A stretch of DNA of 64,000 nt from Nageia nagi (Eukaryota; Pinophyta): NCBI GenBank assembly GCA_050084985.1, contig JBITNC010000002.1, positions 31,062,001 through 31,126,000 of the forward strand, in the 5' to 3' direction. The translations under genes and the position numbers were made by a program. How positions within the stretch are numbered: position 1 is the first letter of the stretch; every line of letters begins with the position of its first letter. Of this stretch, positions 36,041-47,350 are shown one piece after another. Below the pieces are notes generated by a model. It was given only the letters and a program-made list of their open reading frames with translations, ran no database searches and was not told the origin of the DNA.

Positions 36041-37056
36041 CACTACTAGGAAAAGGCCTATTTGTATCCTTTTTCACAAAAATAAAAAATTGACATTAAT
36101 TTGCATCCTACTACGTTGACATGTGTTGTTTTATTTTTTTTTTCATTTTCACTTTTTTCGATGTAAATTTTAATGCAAATTTTGCATCATATTTCACTAA
36201 CAAAAACTAAAACACATTTCACATGTTCATAAATCCACCAATTGATGACTCACATTCATTTGATCCTCCATCCGTACCAAAAGTGGTTACCCAATAGCCA
36301 AATACCCTCTCCTATCTATATATATCAACAAACCCTCCCCATAATCCTCTCATTTCATAGACTTCAACTAATTTTTTTCTTCCTTAGATTTCAAGTTTTG
36401 ATCATAGCTATGGTGCCCAAGGCAGAGAAGAAGCCCATAGAGAAAAAAATTAGTAGCAAAAAAATCTCTAGTTACAAAAAAGAAAACTCCTTTCAAGGTT
36501 GATAAGAAATTACCCAAAGAAGAGGCAACAAGAAATGGACAATACCATTAAAATCTTTTGTTGTATTATTTAGGAAAAATATATTTAATAAATTCAAATT
36601 TTTAAAACCTAAACCACTAAACCCATTCCTAAATTGGTTTAAGGGACCAATGTCATTGCCCTAAAGACCTAAAAAAAATGATGTACCTTATAGAGGTCAT
36701 AACTTTTAATATTGATATCGTTTTGAACCTATTTTTTTTTAAATCACACCAAATTAAAAGATCTATAATTATATAATATTTTCTTACAAAAATTGATGCA
36801 AAACTAATGCAAGTTCTAAACATCTAATGCAAAAATTGACACAAATTTTGAAAAGCTAACATAAAAAATAATGCAAATTATAAAAATTAGATGCAAAAAT
36901 TGGCAATATTATGCAAAATTCCAACGTAAATATGACACAAAAAAGGATGTAAAAATTGTTATGTTGATTGCATAAAAATTTGTATCAATTTTTGGTGTTG
37001 AAGTTTAAAAAAATATATTCTATGTTTGGATGCAAATACATTATTTTCTAGTAACT
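36041..37056. mobile_element. CACTA-like non-autonomous element carrying a host gene fragment
   Basis: The left end begins CACTACTAGGAAAAGG and runs to TTTGTATCC. The right end, reverse-complemented, reads AGTTACTAGAAAATAATG and runs to TTTGCATCC. The two 29-base ends match at about 19 positions, with TACTAG and the final nine bases best conserved. Subterminal DNA is full of GATGCAAAA/GCAAATT words, as in En/Spm (CACTA) elements. No transposase and no clear 3-bp target duplication are visible, so the right boundary is less certain. It sits inside GypB. Confidence 0.6.
36242..36533 (+). pseudogene. Captured histone H2B 5' fragment (promoter and N-terminal tail)
   Basis: From the ATG at 36410 the frame reads MVPKAEKKPIEKK, then lysine-rich sequence. 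After a one-base shift near 36482 it continues KKTPFKVDKKLPKEE. Plant H2B tails begin MAPKAEKKPAEKK and reach KKLPKE before the histone fold. The fold itself is missing. Upstream lie a TATA box (TATATATA, about 36317-36325) and an AATAGCCAA-type element, so promoter and leader seem to have been captured too. Lysine-rich non-histone proteins are the alternative, but the two end motifs together favour H2B. Confidence 0.7.
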
Positions 37057-37216
37057 AGTCGAGAAACCAAGTCAAAAAGGAGCATACAAGGGGTATTATT
37101 TATCAACAATGTTCAAGGAAGAACATGGTTAAATTTTAGATATATATTTATTTTCTTTAATTCTTTGGATTATGCAAATTCAATTCCATTCACTACATAT
37201 CCAAAGAGGGGCAAAA

Positions 37217-37786
37217 TCTAGACTCCTAAATATGATTTCTTATTAATAAATAAATCATATTTATTGCATTAAGAAGTAATATTATAAAATGGTGTAAATG
37301 CTAAACAAAATACCATACACAATGTAATGTAAATATCTAGATGAACAATTATTAAGAAAGTTGTAGATCTTAAGAACAATGCATCTATAAAAGAAGCAAT
37401 AAAGCAAGATATTTGGTATGCAAGCAAGTCCAAGGAGAGTGCTACAACTTAAACGGTATCTTTAGACACCACCTATCAACCTTAGATTTATTATGTCATA
37501 GTTCTAATGATCATTCTCCATTCTTTGTGTGAAGGTAGATTCCTCATAATCAACAATGCACATGGCTTTGATTTTCTACATCAAATGGTGTGCATGTTGT
37601 TATTTTTGCATTTGGTAGAATGGTGTTTTGACCTTGGAGAGTTCAATTATTATCCAAATGAGGTCATGTTACCACTTATTTTTCATGTACTAGATTGGAT
37701 CTACATCATATCTAGTTTGAATTGGTGCAAATTCATATTGTAGATATTAATAAATTATTAATTTAATTCATTATTTATGGTTTATG
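37217..37786 (+). repeat. GypB right LTR
   Basis: It aligns with the two halves of the left LTR. Decayed ends (TC...TG) are followed by GTATG. A further fragment of the same LTR start occurs near 38056-38105. Confidence 0.85.
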
Positions 37787-38149
37787 GTATGGATAACCAC
37801 CTATTAGAGATATTTGATAGTGGTTGTTATGTTGTGCATCTCTTTTTATACTTAGAAAGAAATAAAATAAGGTGAGAGAAAACATTGAAATAATAATAAT
37901 AATCTTAATACAATTATAGAGGAACATGCACTATTAATGATATTTTCAAATAATTTTAGATATAAATATGATTAAGAGATATTAGCCTTGATTAGCACAT
38001 TATTAGTACATTAACCTTGATATTCTAGATAATTTGCATGATTTAAATAATATATTGCTTAGATACCTAAAATATGATTTATTAATAAATAAAAAATTAT
38101 ATTTAGGTGGTTATAGATGGTGTTCCTATAAATAGTTCTATAACCTAGT

Positions 38150-38970
38150 CTTTTGTCCATCCTCCACTTTCTAAAATAAGGGGGATCCTTTTCACTTCAT
38201 TCCATTTGATGAACCTTTTCCCGCAATAAGAATGTGAGGAATTTCTTCCCCTGAGTGTGAGGGGTAGTATTTTGATAAATGTACCTTATCCCAAAATTTT
38301 ATTCTAATTAAATATCCATCTCTAGTAGAGGTTACCAATAAGCATTTGGTTATTCATTACTACTAATTCAATTCCATGTCCTCCTCCCTCCTTCAAATGG
38401 CATACTTTATCCCCACTAAAAAATGTCATTTTCTACTTTCCCTTTATTCTTAACCATAAGAATTTTCAAATGATTTTGTCTATATACTTCAATATACTCC
38501 TTAATGATGCTAATACAAATAATCTATATATGGGCATTACTTGGAGAATTGCTTTCAACATAGTTACTCTACCTCCAAATCCTAACCATCTATTTATCCA
38601 ACATGCTATTTTTCTTATTATGTTTTATGTAGAGATAGATATTCCTAAGTAATCTAGAAGAAGAGTATCCCCTTTGAATCTTAGAGTGTGGGTAATTTAT
38701 GTACTTTTTAGTACAATGAAGAATACCACCATAGATTTTTGTTCATTCACTAATTGACCTATGGCTATTATGTAGTAGTCTAATAGATTTCTTATGCTAG
38801 GCACTTCTCTAATTGTTGTCTCTTCCCATATTTTTTATATCATTCACAAACTATATATGGGTAACGTATATCCCAGGGGATAATTTCTATAATGATATTT
38901 TTCTACTTTCTTTTTCTTATAAATCTTCCTAAGACTTTTATATACAAGATGAAAAAGTATGGTGATAAGT
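38150..38970 (-). pseudogene. LINE ORF2 reverse-transcriptase relic
   Basis: The minus strand encodes YVTHIxFVNDI (the FADD catalytic box, degraded), GQLVNEQKSMVVFF (usual GQ.VN..KS...FS), LLDYLGISIS, WLGFGGRVTMLKAILQVMPI and, in another frame, FIKWNEVKRIPLILESGGW. This order is that of plant L1-type LINE RT and the post-RT region. Frame changes occur within it. No ORF1 or poly-A tail is adjacent. Between 37792 and 38150 I see only AT-rich DNA and a GypB LTR fragment (38056-38105). Confidence 0.75.
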
Positions 38971-39044
38971 GGTAAATGAGCAAGCATTTATGTGTGTGGA
39001 AAAGATATTTCATGCATGTGACATGGATAATACTACATGACCTT

Positions 39045-39292
39045 AACCTTGTCAAATGATAAGGAAAAGGTCATATCAAATAATAAGTACAATGACATGT
39101 TAGATGAGAAGGCTAAATCTATGTTGAATGATAAGGCCAAATATATACCAAAAAATAAGACTAAAGGGATGTTGAATAAGAAGGTCAAATTCGTGTGCCA
39201 AATGGTAAGTCCAAAAATATAATAAATGGTAAGGTAAAACCCATGTTGAATGATAAGAAAATATGTGTCGAATGATAAGGAAACCCATGTCA
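39045..39292 (+). repeat. 24-bp degenerate tandem repeat
   Basis: Units based on ATGTTGAATGATAAGGCCAAA recur with 24- or 48-base spacing (starts near 39097, 39121 and 39169). Translated, they give an 8-residue repeat like MLNDKAKY. The open frame ends after about 60 codons, so coding is doubtful. Confidence 0.7.
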
Positions 39293-39299
39293 ATTGATT

Positions 39300-40230
39300 C
39301 ATCAATTTATGATATCAAATTTTAATTTCAAATATATGGTTTTAGTGTTATGGATGAAGATAGAATATTATCTAAAAATATATTGATCACTCTTTATAAT
39401 AGATATTAGGATAAAATTTTCCTATCAACGTATGTTCTAAATAAATTTTTTTATTTTCCCATACTACTAAAGGGTGTAGGCATTTAAACAATATGTAGGA
39501 TACTATATTTATGATAGGAATGATAACCAAAGTGGGAATATAAATGTGAATAGAACCCCAAACAAGGCTTGGAAAGATTATTATAGAGCATAAAGAGAAT
39601 ACGATCATTAGGCTCTACTACTACAAAGGCAAAGATTATTGGGTAAACAATATGAGTCATGTGGGAACCACTCTTAGAATACAAGTAAGATAAATTTATT
39701 TATGTAGTAGGTTGTATTAAATTAGTTTCTATGTGGATGTTTGAGGTGGGTTAATAAGCCTATCTTGTTTGCTTAGATTTGGATGTGATTTTGAGGCATA
39801 AGAATGATAATATATTTAACCTTAGGAGACACTGGTAAACTATAATTCTCAAGACTTAAAAAATATTGTAAATGGATCTAGACCATAATTTATGAATTAT
39901 ACAATGTTGTAATAGACTATAAAATAATTATTCATCTAGTTGATATGTTATTTCCATTAATTATGATAGTTAGATAAATATTTTTTAACATCCTTTTAAA
40001 CTCATTGGTTTTTAGGGCCTATCAAATTTTTTCTAGAAGAAAATATATATTAATTCAGTATTTGAATGATTATTTCTCATCTAAACAAATATTATTGAAA
40101 AGTACACAAATGTACATATATTCTAAGAAAAATAAGTATACTCCTAAGGATAATTGACCATAATCACTCACACCCACTCAATGAAAATAAATCATTAAAA
40201 TAAAATTATAGACCCAAATCATAAAATGAT
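39300..40230. other. No gene recognised
   Basis: AT-rich DNA. A short block at about 39980-40040 (TTTTTTAACATCCTTTTAAAC...CCTATCAAATTTTTTC) reappears near 46400-46455, which shows a shared repeat family. Confidence 0.45.
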
Positions 40231-40957
40231 CACTAGAAGAAAATAGGTGTTGGGTGTTAGGCATAACATCAAAGATTTTTTTTTTACTTTTGATGTTATT
40301 TTTGTTTGGTATCATTAAGCCTCATTAGTGGTTTGATTTCTATTATTTTTTTCCTAACATTAATTTCTAATCTTCTGATGATATTTACGACGTAGATCTT
40401 GAAAAAATAGCTTATCAACCATACCATCATGAAGCACCTGTAACTCTTAAGTAAAAGAAATTTGACCCCACAAACACATCACTTTCCTTCTAAACATCAT
40501 AAAATAGAAAAAAAAGGGGGTTCTTAGTGAGGGAAAGCAGGAAGGGGGTTCTCTACAACAATATACCACCATTCTACCATATTTTTTGCAAATTTCTCAA
40601 GTAGGTAAGATTTTTCTACCACATTTTAGCAAATTTTCATTTTTTCTTGTAGATTTTTAATTTTTTACTCTTAAATGCAAATATTGAAGTAAAAAAAATA
40701 TATATACAGTATGTTAAATCTAGCTAAAATTAGTAAAACCCCTAAGGTTTTGGGAACAATCTTAAAGAATTTGAAAAAAAACTCTAGAATTTAATAAATT
40801 ATTTAGAAATTAGTAAAAATCCTCTAGGATTTTTTTTTTAAATTCTATAGAATTCAGTAAATTCTTAGGGTTTTTACCAAATTTCTAGAGGAATTGGTAA
40901 AAAAATAAAGGAATTTATCAAATTCTTGGTAAAAAACCCCATATTCGGTAAAAATTC

Positions 40958-41128
40958 TAGGGTTTAGGATTTTAAGGTTTAGGGTTTACAATTTAGGGGC
41001 TTAAGGGTTTTAGGGTTTAGAAGCTTAGGGATTAAGGGTTTAGGGTCTTACGATTTTTGGGTTTTAGGGTTTAGGAGCTTGGGGCTTAAGGGTTTAAGCT
41101 CTTAGAGTTTTTGGGTTTTAAGGTTTAG
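40958..41128 (+). repeat. Degenerate telomere-like repeats inside CACTA
   Basis: Many copies of TTTAGGG and near variants (GGTTTAGGGTTT, TTTTAGGG, CTTAGGG) fill this block. The plant telomere unit is TTTAGGG. A different ~20-bp degenerate repeat (GACTTAGGTTAGTAAAAATTT) follows to about 41430. Confidence 0.75.
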
Positions 41129-41903
41129 TTTCTTAAAAATATGACTTAGGTTAGTAAATATTTGACATAGGTTAGGCTTAAGTTAGTAAAACTTTAACTT
41201 ATATTACAATTAAGTTAGAAAAAAGTTGACTTAGGTTAGTAAATTTTTACTTAGCTAGGCTAGTAAAAATATGATTTAGATTATATTAGACTTAGGTCAA
41301 TAAAATTTTTACTTATGTTATACTTAGGTCACTAAAACTTTAACTAAGGTCAAACTTATTAAGTTAGTAAAAATTTGACTTAGAGTAGATTTATAGGGTT
41401 ACTAAAAATTTGATGTAGGTTAGTAAAAATTTAACTTAAATAATTTTATGCTATTTTTTCTTTTAATACACTAATAATATTAAATCTTTGATTCGTAATA
41501 GTTTATGTGTTATTAATTAATTAATTATTATTTGATATTCATGAAATGATTTTTAATTTTTGATTATTTACTAACATTTTATTTAATTATCATTTGCAAG
41601 AATCTTCCATAGTGCCTGGTGATTAGGAGGTTGTGATGGATACAAATCAGAAGGAAGAACACCATGGCAATGAGCATGATGATAGTGAACAATATAGAGT
41701 AGGGGATATTGATGAGGGTAGTGAGGGGATAATCTAATTAAATATAATCAATAAAATTCACTATAATGAATTAATTAATTTAAAAATTCATTCAATTAAA
41801 TTAAAAAATTTAATTTATAATTTATACAAAAAATTCAAAAATATCATTACAAAAAAATGAAAAAAATAAATACAATATTTAGTTTTCTCAATTTAAATTT
41901 CTT

Positions 41904-42047
41904 GATGTTATCTCTAATGTTATTTTTGATGTTATCTTTAATGTTATATCTAATGTTAACTCTAACGTTATATCTGATTTTATCTCTAACTTTATATCTA
42001 ATGTTATTTCTTACATTATCTCTAACCTTATATCTTATGTTATTCTT
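41904..42047 (+). repeat. 12-bp tandem repeat, twelve units
   Basis: Units of the form AATGTTATATCT/GATGTTATCTCT run with exact 12-base spacing. The array gives long hydrophobic open frames that are repeat artefacts. Confidence 0.9.
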
Positions 42048-42479
42048 GATGGACACATTAACATCAGGTATATTGTCAGAGAAGTTTTATTTTTGTTTTA
42101 AAAAAAATAGATTAGGATATGACGTTATTCCTGATGCCCGATGCCTATTTTCTTATAGTGGATGATATTTGTTAAAACCTTCAAAGAGTACCTTATCACC
42201 TCTTACTAGGGAATTTGGGAGATAACTAAAGTGTGATGAACCTTTATAATTGATGTTGTAGACAACAACCAACTCTTTCATGTATGAGGGAGATGTGGAA
42301 AATTGTAAGCATGACTATAATGTACTCTTGTGAGTTGTAATGTTTTTATTTTTTGCATTTTTTTCTAAGAGTAAAAATCATCTCTTCTTAGTTAAAAATT
42401 AACCAAATTACAAAATTAAATGTAAAACTAACATATTGAAACTAAAAGAAATCATCTAAAATTTTCCTTGACTAAAAAT

Positions 42480-42770
42480 ACCTTGAAAATAAGGTTAAGG
42501 TTGATCCTATTTCTCTTTTTTTCTATGGTGACAAGCTTGTATGCCCCTAGTTCATACTTATCAATGATGACATAAGGATTTATCCAAATAGATTCAAAAT
42601 TACCCTTAAGATCCTTATTTGTATTAATCTTTTTTCTAATTTTCCATGAGTACCAATTTGCTAATTTGAAACTCCTTGGGCTTGATTTTCATCCTATATA
42701 CTTTCTTGATTCTATTTTTATATACTCTTAGGTGTTGCATTGCATTGATCCTTGTTTCATTAAGTTAATT
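42480..42770 (-). pseudogene. Gypsy integrase C-terminal relic (downstream part)
   Basis: The minus strand encodes, with frame changes, KINTNKDLKGNFESIWINPY, VIIDKYELGAYKLVTIE and before it RVYKNRIKKVYRMKIKPKEF. This is the C-terminal region of Tat/Athila integrase (usual PNW.GPY.V....GAYKL). It joins the upstream half at 46529-47350 through a shared 32-bp block. Confidence 0.75.
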
Positions 42771-42779
42771 TTTAAAATA

Positions 42780-44260
42780 TTATTTTTCTTTTAAGGAATG
42801 GCTTCACACTCTATAACATGCTCACAAGGAATATTATCCTCCAAAGTAAAAAAGATTGGTTGTATATAAGAACCTTATCTTTAATGGGTTGGTGTTTAAA
42901 ATGATATACAAGTGTATGCTTAATGATGGTACACACAATCATGAAGATGCACAAGCTCGTATAGATGTCATAAATATATGTACATGGGTATGCTCCAACA
43001 TATTGCAATTAATAAGTAATTCTATTGTCTATAAGCAATGTGAATCTATAATCAAGAGTTTCTTGGTTTTTGGATTATATATAGTGACATTTTACTTGAT
43101 GTCATCATGGAATCCATGAATGAAAAAAGTTATAGATGATGCCTCATCTAATCCTTGAAAGGCACAAAATTTGGTAGATTCAATTTTTATATTGAAAAAA
43201 GGAGTGGGTTTGATGAGGTGGAATAAATAAGTCCATATTTTTAAGTTTTTGATTTTTTTAAAAAAATTTGTGACTCCTGAAAAAGGCTATATGTGTGATA
43301 AAGAAAAATAATCAATGTAGTGAGGTGATGAAAATGGTTTACGGATCAAAATATTATTTTTGAGACCTAAAAATGTACTTATGAGATATCTAGCTAAAAG
43401 GCTAATGGAAAAAAAAAAAGCAGTTTTGGCAATTTTAAAAAAACTAAGGAGTTAGAACTCAAACTTCATTTGTATGATGGGGAAAGGTCTAATTAAGGAA
43501 ATAAAATAGATTTGATGTTTTTTTGTACATATAAAAAGAGGGATTTAACAGGTCCCACAATTGAGCTAAAAAAGTGCAGAATTAGAACTTACATTATGTT
43601 TAACTACTACTGATTACATCTACTCAGTAGCCAAAACAACACTAAACTATAACTAATATCATATTTATTAGCAACACCTCATTAGAAACATCCTATTAAT
43701 GAACAAAAAAGGAATAAAACAAAAGACCATACGGACACAACACTACATAAAACAATTATTTCACAAAATAAATTTGAGATTTTTGAAGTTTTATAAAAAA
43801 ATAATGATCTATTCAGTATTTTTTTCTAATTATTTTAAAATTACTCTAAAATAAAGTAATGAAAAAATAACTATAATTTTTTTTATAGCTTCATTCTGCA
43901 TGACTTCTTTTTATAAATGTAAAATACAAAACTAGAAAAATTCTCTCTTTTCTTTTGCTTAGGTGAGCCCCAAAGACACTATTTACACTTTGTCATTACA
44001 ATAAAATTTTGGGTAAAGCAAAAATTCCCCACTAAAATTAAAAATCCACCCACTATAATTATATTTCCCAATAATAATATTTTAATCATAGTCACCTAGT
44101 GGTGTTGTCTAACTAATCACCCCCTCCAACCTAAGAGTTCGTGATAGCTTTTGACAATTTGATACATTTTTTTGATTGATCTATTTTTCCAACTTTCTAA
44201 TCACATTCGTGAATATGTCAAATAAAAGTTAAATTTCAAATTTGAAATGCGTGGTGAGCA
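42780..44260. other. No gene recognised
   Basis: AT-rich DNA inside the 3.76-kb insertion. Open frames are short and unlike any family I know. Confidence 0.4.
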
Positions 44261-44267
44261 ATAAAAT

Positions 44268-44335
44268 GTTGGTGTAGTGGTTATGATGTTGGAATTTGAA
44301 CCCAAACGACCTAAGTTTGAATCTTTGAAATAGCC
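44268..44335 (+). repeat. tRNA-like head of a SINE (probable)
   Basis: TGGTGTAGTGGT (44270-44281) fits RNA polymerase III box A at 11 of 12 positions. AGTTTGAATCT about 34 bases later fits box B at roughly 8 of 11. Spacing is right for a tRNA-derived promoter. No complete cloverleaf forms and no second copy is in the window. Confidence 0.45.
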
Positions 44336-45159
44336 TTTTGAAAAATGCTTAGAAAATATGTTCTAGGGATTAGCTTTTTTCCTTTTTTTGCATATTCACA
44401 TCATAAATGTCTTTCTACATATTCGCATTGAGAATATACTTGTCGAAGTAAAAAAAAACTTTATTGTAAAATAGCTTCATGAATATGCCTGTTGGGAAAA
44501 AAATGTTTGATAAAAAGATGCATGGACGTTAGAAGCTTATCAAAGTCTCCTAGTTAGATAATATCATACTAAATCTATCTTAAACATCTTAAAGATGTGG
44601 ATTTGCATAACCGCATCTCATCACTAAAGAAGTAAGATCATGAATCCGCCCCAAGGTTGTTAATATGACCTTTAGTAAGATTGAATCTACCAAGTCACCA
44701 AAATCACTCACAATGAGATTATGAATTTTCTCATGGAACCCATCCAAGATTGTAATTACCCAAAATAGCTACAAGAATTATCATTTGTAATATTACCCAT
44801 AATCCACAATTGCCCATGAGAAAGTCGATCAAATAATCCCAAAATATTCATAAAATGTTTATAATGTAAAATTACCTTTAAACTATAAATAAACACATAA
44901 CAAATAAATTATTACATAACAGAAGCATGAGTGTAGCATAAAAGAAGGGCGAGTGAGGAGTAATAGAAGTGCAGGCGAATTAATTCAGAAGCATGATAGG
45001 TTGTTATTAAGTAAATTACATCTTAGCAAAGTTGTAATCTTATCGAAATGTAGCCAAATGATATTCAAAATGCAATGAATAAATCAAGATTACAACTTGA
45101 TCCAAAGCCCCCAAAGGAATGGAAAAGCATGTTGATGTAAGAAAAACCATTCATAGAAG

Positions 45160-45870
45160 AGGTAATTAGGATGGTACTAGAGCTTGAATTCTCTAATGAT
45201 GAGGTTAGTATTTTGATTTTGAAAAGAATAATAGAGAAGGAAGAGGAGGGGCTTAAATCAACCCTTGTTGGTCACTTTGTGGGGATACAACCCCCTCTAG
45301 ATATGATTCAAAGTTGGCTGAAATCAAGATGGAGTACAAAAGGATGGGTATCCCTAGTTGTTCTATTAAGAGAATTTCTATTATTCAAATTTTAGTTTGA
45401 TGAAGACCTGCAAAAAGTGATAGAGATGGGTCCATGTTTTCTTGGTAAGAAAGGATTAGTCATCAAACGATGGGAGAAAACTATCTCCCCTTAAAGTGAA
45501 AATTTCAACCTCATTCCAACATGGGTCTCACTATCCAAACTTCACCCATCTTATTGGCACCCATGTGTAATAGCCAGAATTACAAAAGTAATTGGATCCC
45601 TTTTCACAATTGAGCAATCAACAAGATTAAAACTTAAGTTTATAGATGCAAGATTTATGGTTAATTTAGATATTTCTAAACTTATGATGAAGGAGATAAA
45701 ATTAAAAATAGAGGATGGAAGAGAATGGATGCAAACAATTGTATATGAAAATTTGTCAGTATAATTTAAAATTTGTAAGAGTTATGAGCACTATGCAAAG
45801 GATTACCTAGAAAAGAAGAGGAGGGATGAAGAAATGAGGGAAAAGGAAAAAAAATGAAACAAGTCTCCAG
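45160..45870 (+). pseudogene. LINE ORF1-like relic (DUF4283 and degraded zinc knuckle)
   Basis: With one frame change near 45395 and stops near 45493 and 45762 it encodes GPCFLGKKGLVIKRWEKTIS, LIPTWVSLSKLHPSYWHPCV, IARITKVIGSLFTI and FKICKSYEHYAKDYLEKKRR. The W...L....P..W series is the DUF4283 domain of plant L1 ORF1. The last block sits where a CCHC knuckle is expected but lacks cysteines. No ORF2 follows. From 45870 to 46528 I see only AT-rich DNA. Confidence 0.68.
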
Positions 45871-46528
45871 TTAATATAAAGAGCACGAGTGGAAACCAGT
45901 TCAAAAATAAAAAAAGGAAAAAATCATAAGAATACAACCGAAATGTAGGCAAAACAATCCACATAAAAAAATAGTCAACTTCAAAATCATACTTTGATAC
46001 CATACATTCAAAATTATGTAAATATATTTAAGATTGCCTACAATCCATCAATCCGATCATAGGTGGTCAAGATCATACTTTGATACCACTTATTAAGAAA
46101 CTCAATTACTCCTAACAAAATTCTACATAAAATTCATGCAATATACTACAAAATACATTATGTTCTCAAATTTAATAGAAGTACAATCTAAATACACACT
46201 CAAAATGAATCTAATAATTGAAAGCGTATAAATCTTAAACTAATAACCAAATAATAAGATTCAGTTCTTAGAGAAATACTTCTTTCCATAATAAGATTCA
46301 GTTCTTCTTAATTGGATGATTACAATATAGAAGGCGCTCTTATAAATATCATTCTTAATACCTTTATTCCCAATGCCTCATAAAGAGATAGATAGATAAT
46401 TCTTTTAACATCCTTTTAAACCCCTTGGTTTATAGAACCTATCAAATTTTTTCCAAAAGTGCATGTGGAATAAACCTAACATAAACACTAGTTAAATGCA
46501 TAACATATTGTGAGGGTCTTAACATTAT

Positions 46529-47350
46529 ATTGCATTGATCCTTGTTTCATTAAGTTAATTGGTGTAATTTTTCTTTTCTTGCTTGCTCATCCAAAATAAG
46601 ACCTTGAAATGAGATCCTCAATGACAAGATCTCTAATTCAAAAAGTATGCCTATCTCATCACCATACATAAGAGAGTATAGACTAGCTCTTGTGGATGCC
46701 CTTTATATACTTATCCTATAAGCCCAAATAGCATAAACAAGTTTTGTATATCAATCTTTTCCATGTTTTGCATTAATTTTGGAAAGGATATTAGTAATGG
46801 TTTGATTAGTAGCTTTTGTTTGATCATTTCCTAGGATTAGTAGAAAACTTTTGCTCGATATGAAATACATCACTAAATGCTTTCATTTCCTTATCTAATA
46901 GGTTAGGCCCATTATCTATGAAAATTTGAGATGGCATGCCAAATCTAGTGATGATATTCTCAATGAGGAACTCAATTATCTTTTTTTTTTCTTTTGTTGA
47001 CTTCATTAAAATGGCCTCCATCCACTTGATGAAGTATTTTGTAGTTGCGATGATGAACTTTTCTCCCTCTCTAGATTGCGTATTTATGACACATATGAAA
47101 TCAATGGCCCAAATTGAGAATAGCCAAAGTGTTACCCTAATGTTGAGCTCTTAAGAAGGAATATGTTGAAGGTTCTATTATTTTTGGCATTGTATGCACT
47201 TTTTGACATATGCATAACAATTTTGATTTGTTGTAGGCTAATGATACCTAATTCCCAACAACTTTTGCGTATAGAAATGACCACCACAAACATCTTCATG
47301 TGCTTATTCTATGGTTGCTTATGCTTCATCTGGTTTTAAAAATCTAAGAA
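46529..47350 (-). pseudogene. Gypsy integrase relic (upstream part)
   Basis: The minus strand holds the HHCC domain (HEDVCGGHFYTQ ... CIQCQK, about 47200-47340), then MEAILMKSTKEKKKIIEFL, IITRFGMPSQIFIDNGPNLL with a catalytic Asp, and further blocks YAIWAYRISIKGIHKSS and ELEILSLRISFQG in shifted frames. It ends at the 32-bp repeat 46529-46560. The continuation is at 42770 and below. Confidence 0.82.

Larger units (their letters stand above)
25206..37786 (+). mobile_element. Non-autonomous Ty3/Gypsy derivative (GypB), heavily interrupted
   Basis: Matching LTRs lie at 25206-25331 plus 34846-35318 (split) and at 37217-37786. GTATG flanks both outer ends (25201-25205 and 37787-37791). A GypA-like primer site follows the left LTR and a CCAAAGAGGGG polypurine tract precedes the right one. 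After removing insertions only about 0.9 kb of internal DNA remains, with no gag or pol. It is therefore a short, non-coding derivative mobilised by related Gypsy enzymes. Terminal TG/CA bases have decayed in places. Confidence 0.82.
40231..42160. mobile_element. Non-autonomous CACTA (En/Spm) transposon
   Basis: The left end CACTAGAAGAAAATAGG and the right end, read in reverse complement, CACTATAAGAAAATAGG begin terminal inverted repeats that stay alignable for about 43 bases (40231-40273 and 42118-42160), differing mostly by C/T and A/G changes. The 3-bp target duplication GAT is present at 40228-40230 and 42161-42163, as expected for this superfamily. No transposase is encoded in the 1.93 kb. 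The interior consists of low-complexity and tandem repeats plus a small unrecognised frame near 41635-41740 (MDTNQKEEHHGNEHDDS). Confidence 0.92.
42739..46560. repeat. 32-bp direct repeats flanking an insertion in a Gypsy integrase
   Basis: An identical 32-base block, beginning ATTGCATTGATCCTTG, occurs at 42739-42770 and 46529-46560. Integrase sequence is continuous if the 42771-46528 interval and one repeat are removed. The interval is therefore an insertion of about 3.76 kb with an unusually long target duplication. Confidence 0.75.

Noticed and set aside
40958-41128. A true chromosome end
   Set aside because: The TTTAGGG units are degenerate and lie inside a CACTA element with sequence on both sides.
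41857-42165. Open frames on both strands through the hydrophobic LML/LSL repeat
   Set aside because: They arise from the 12-bp array, whose period keeps frames open by chance.
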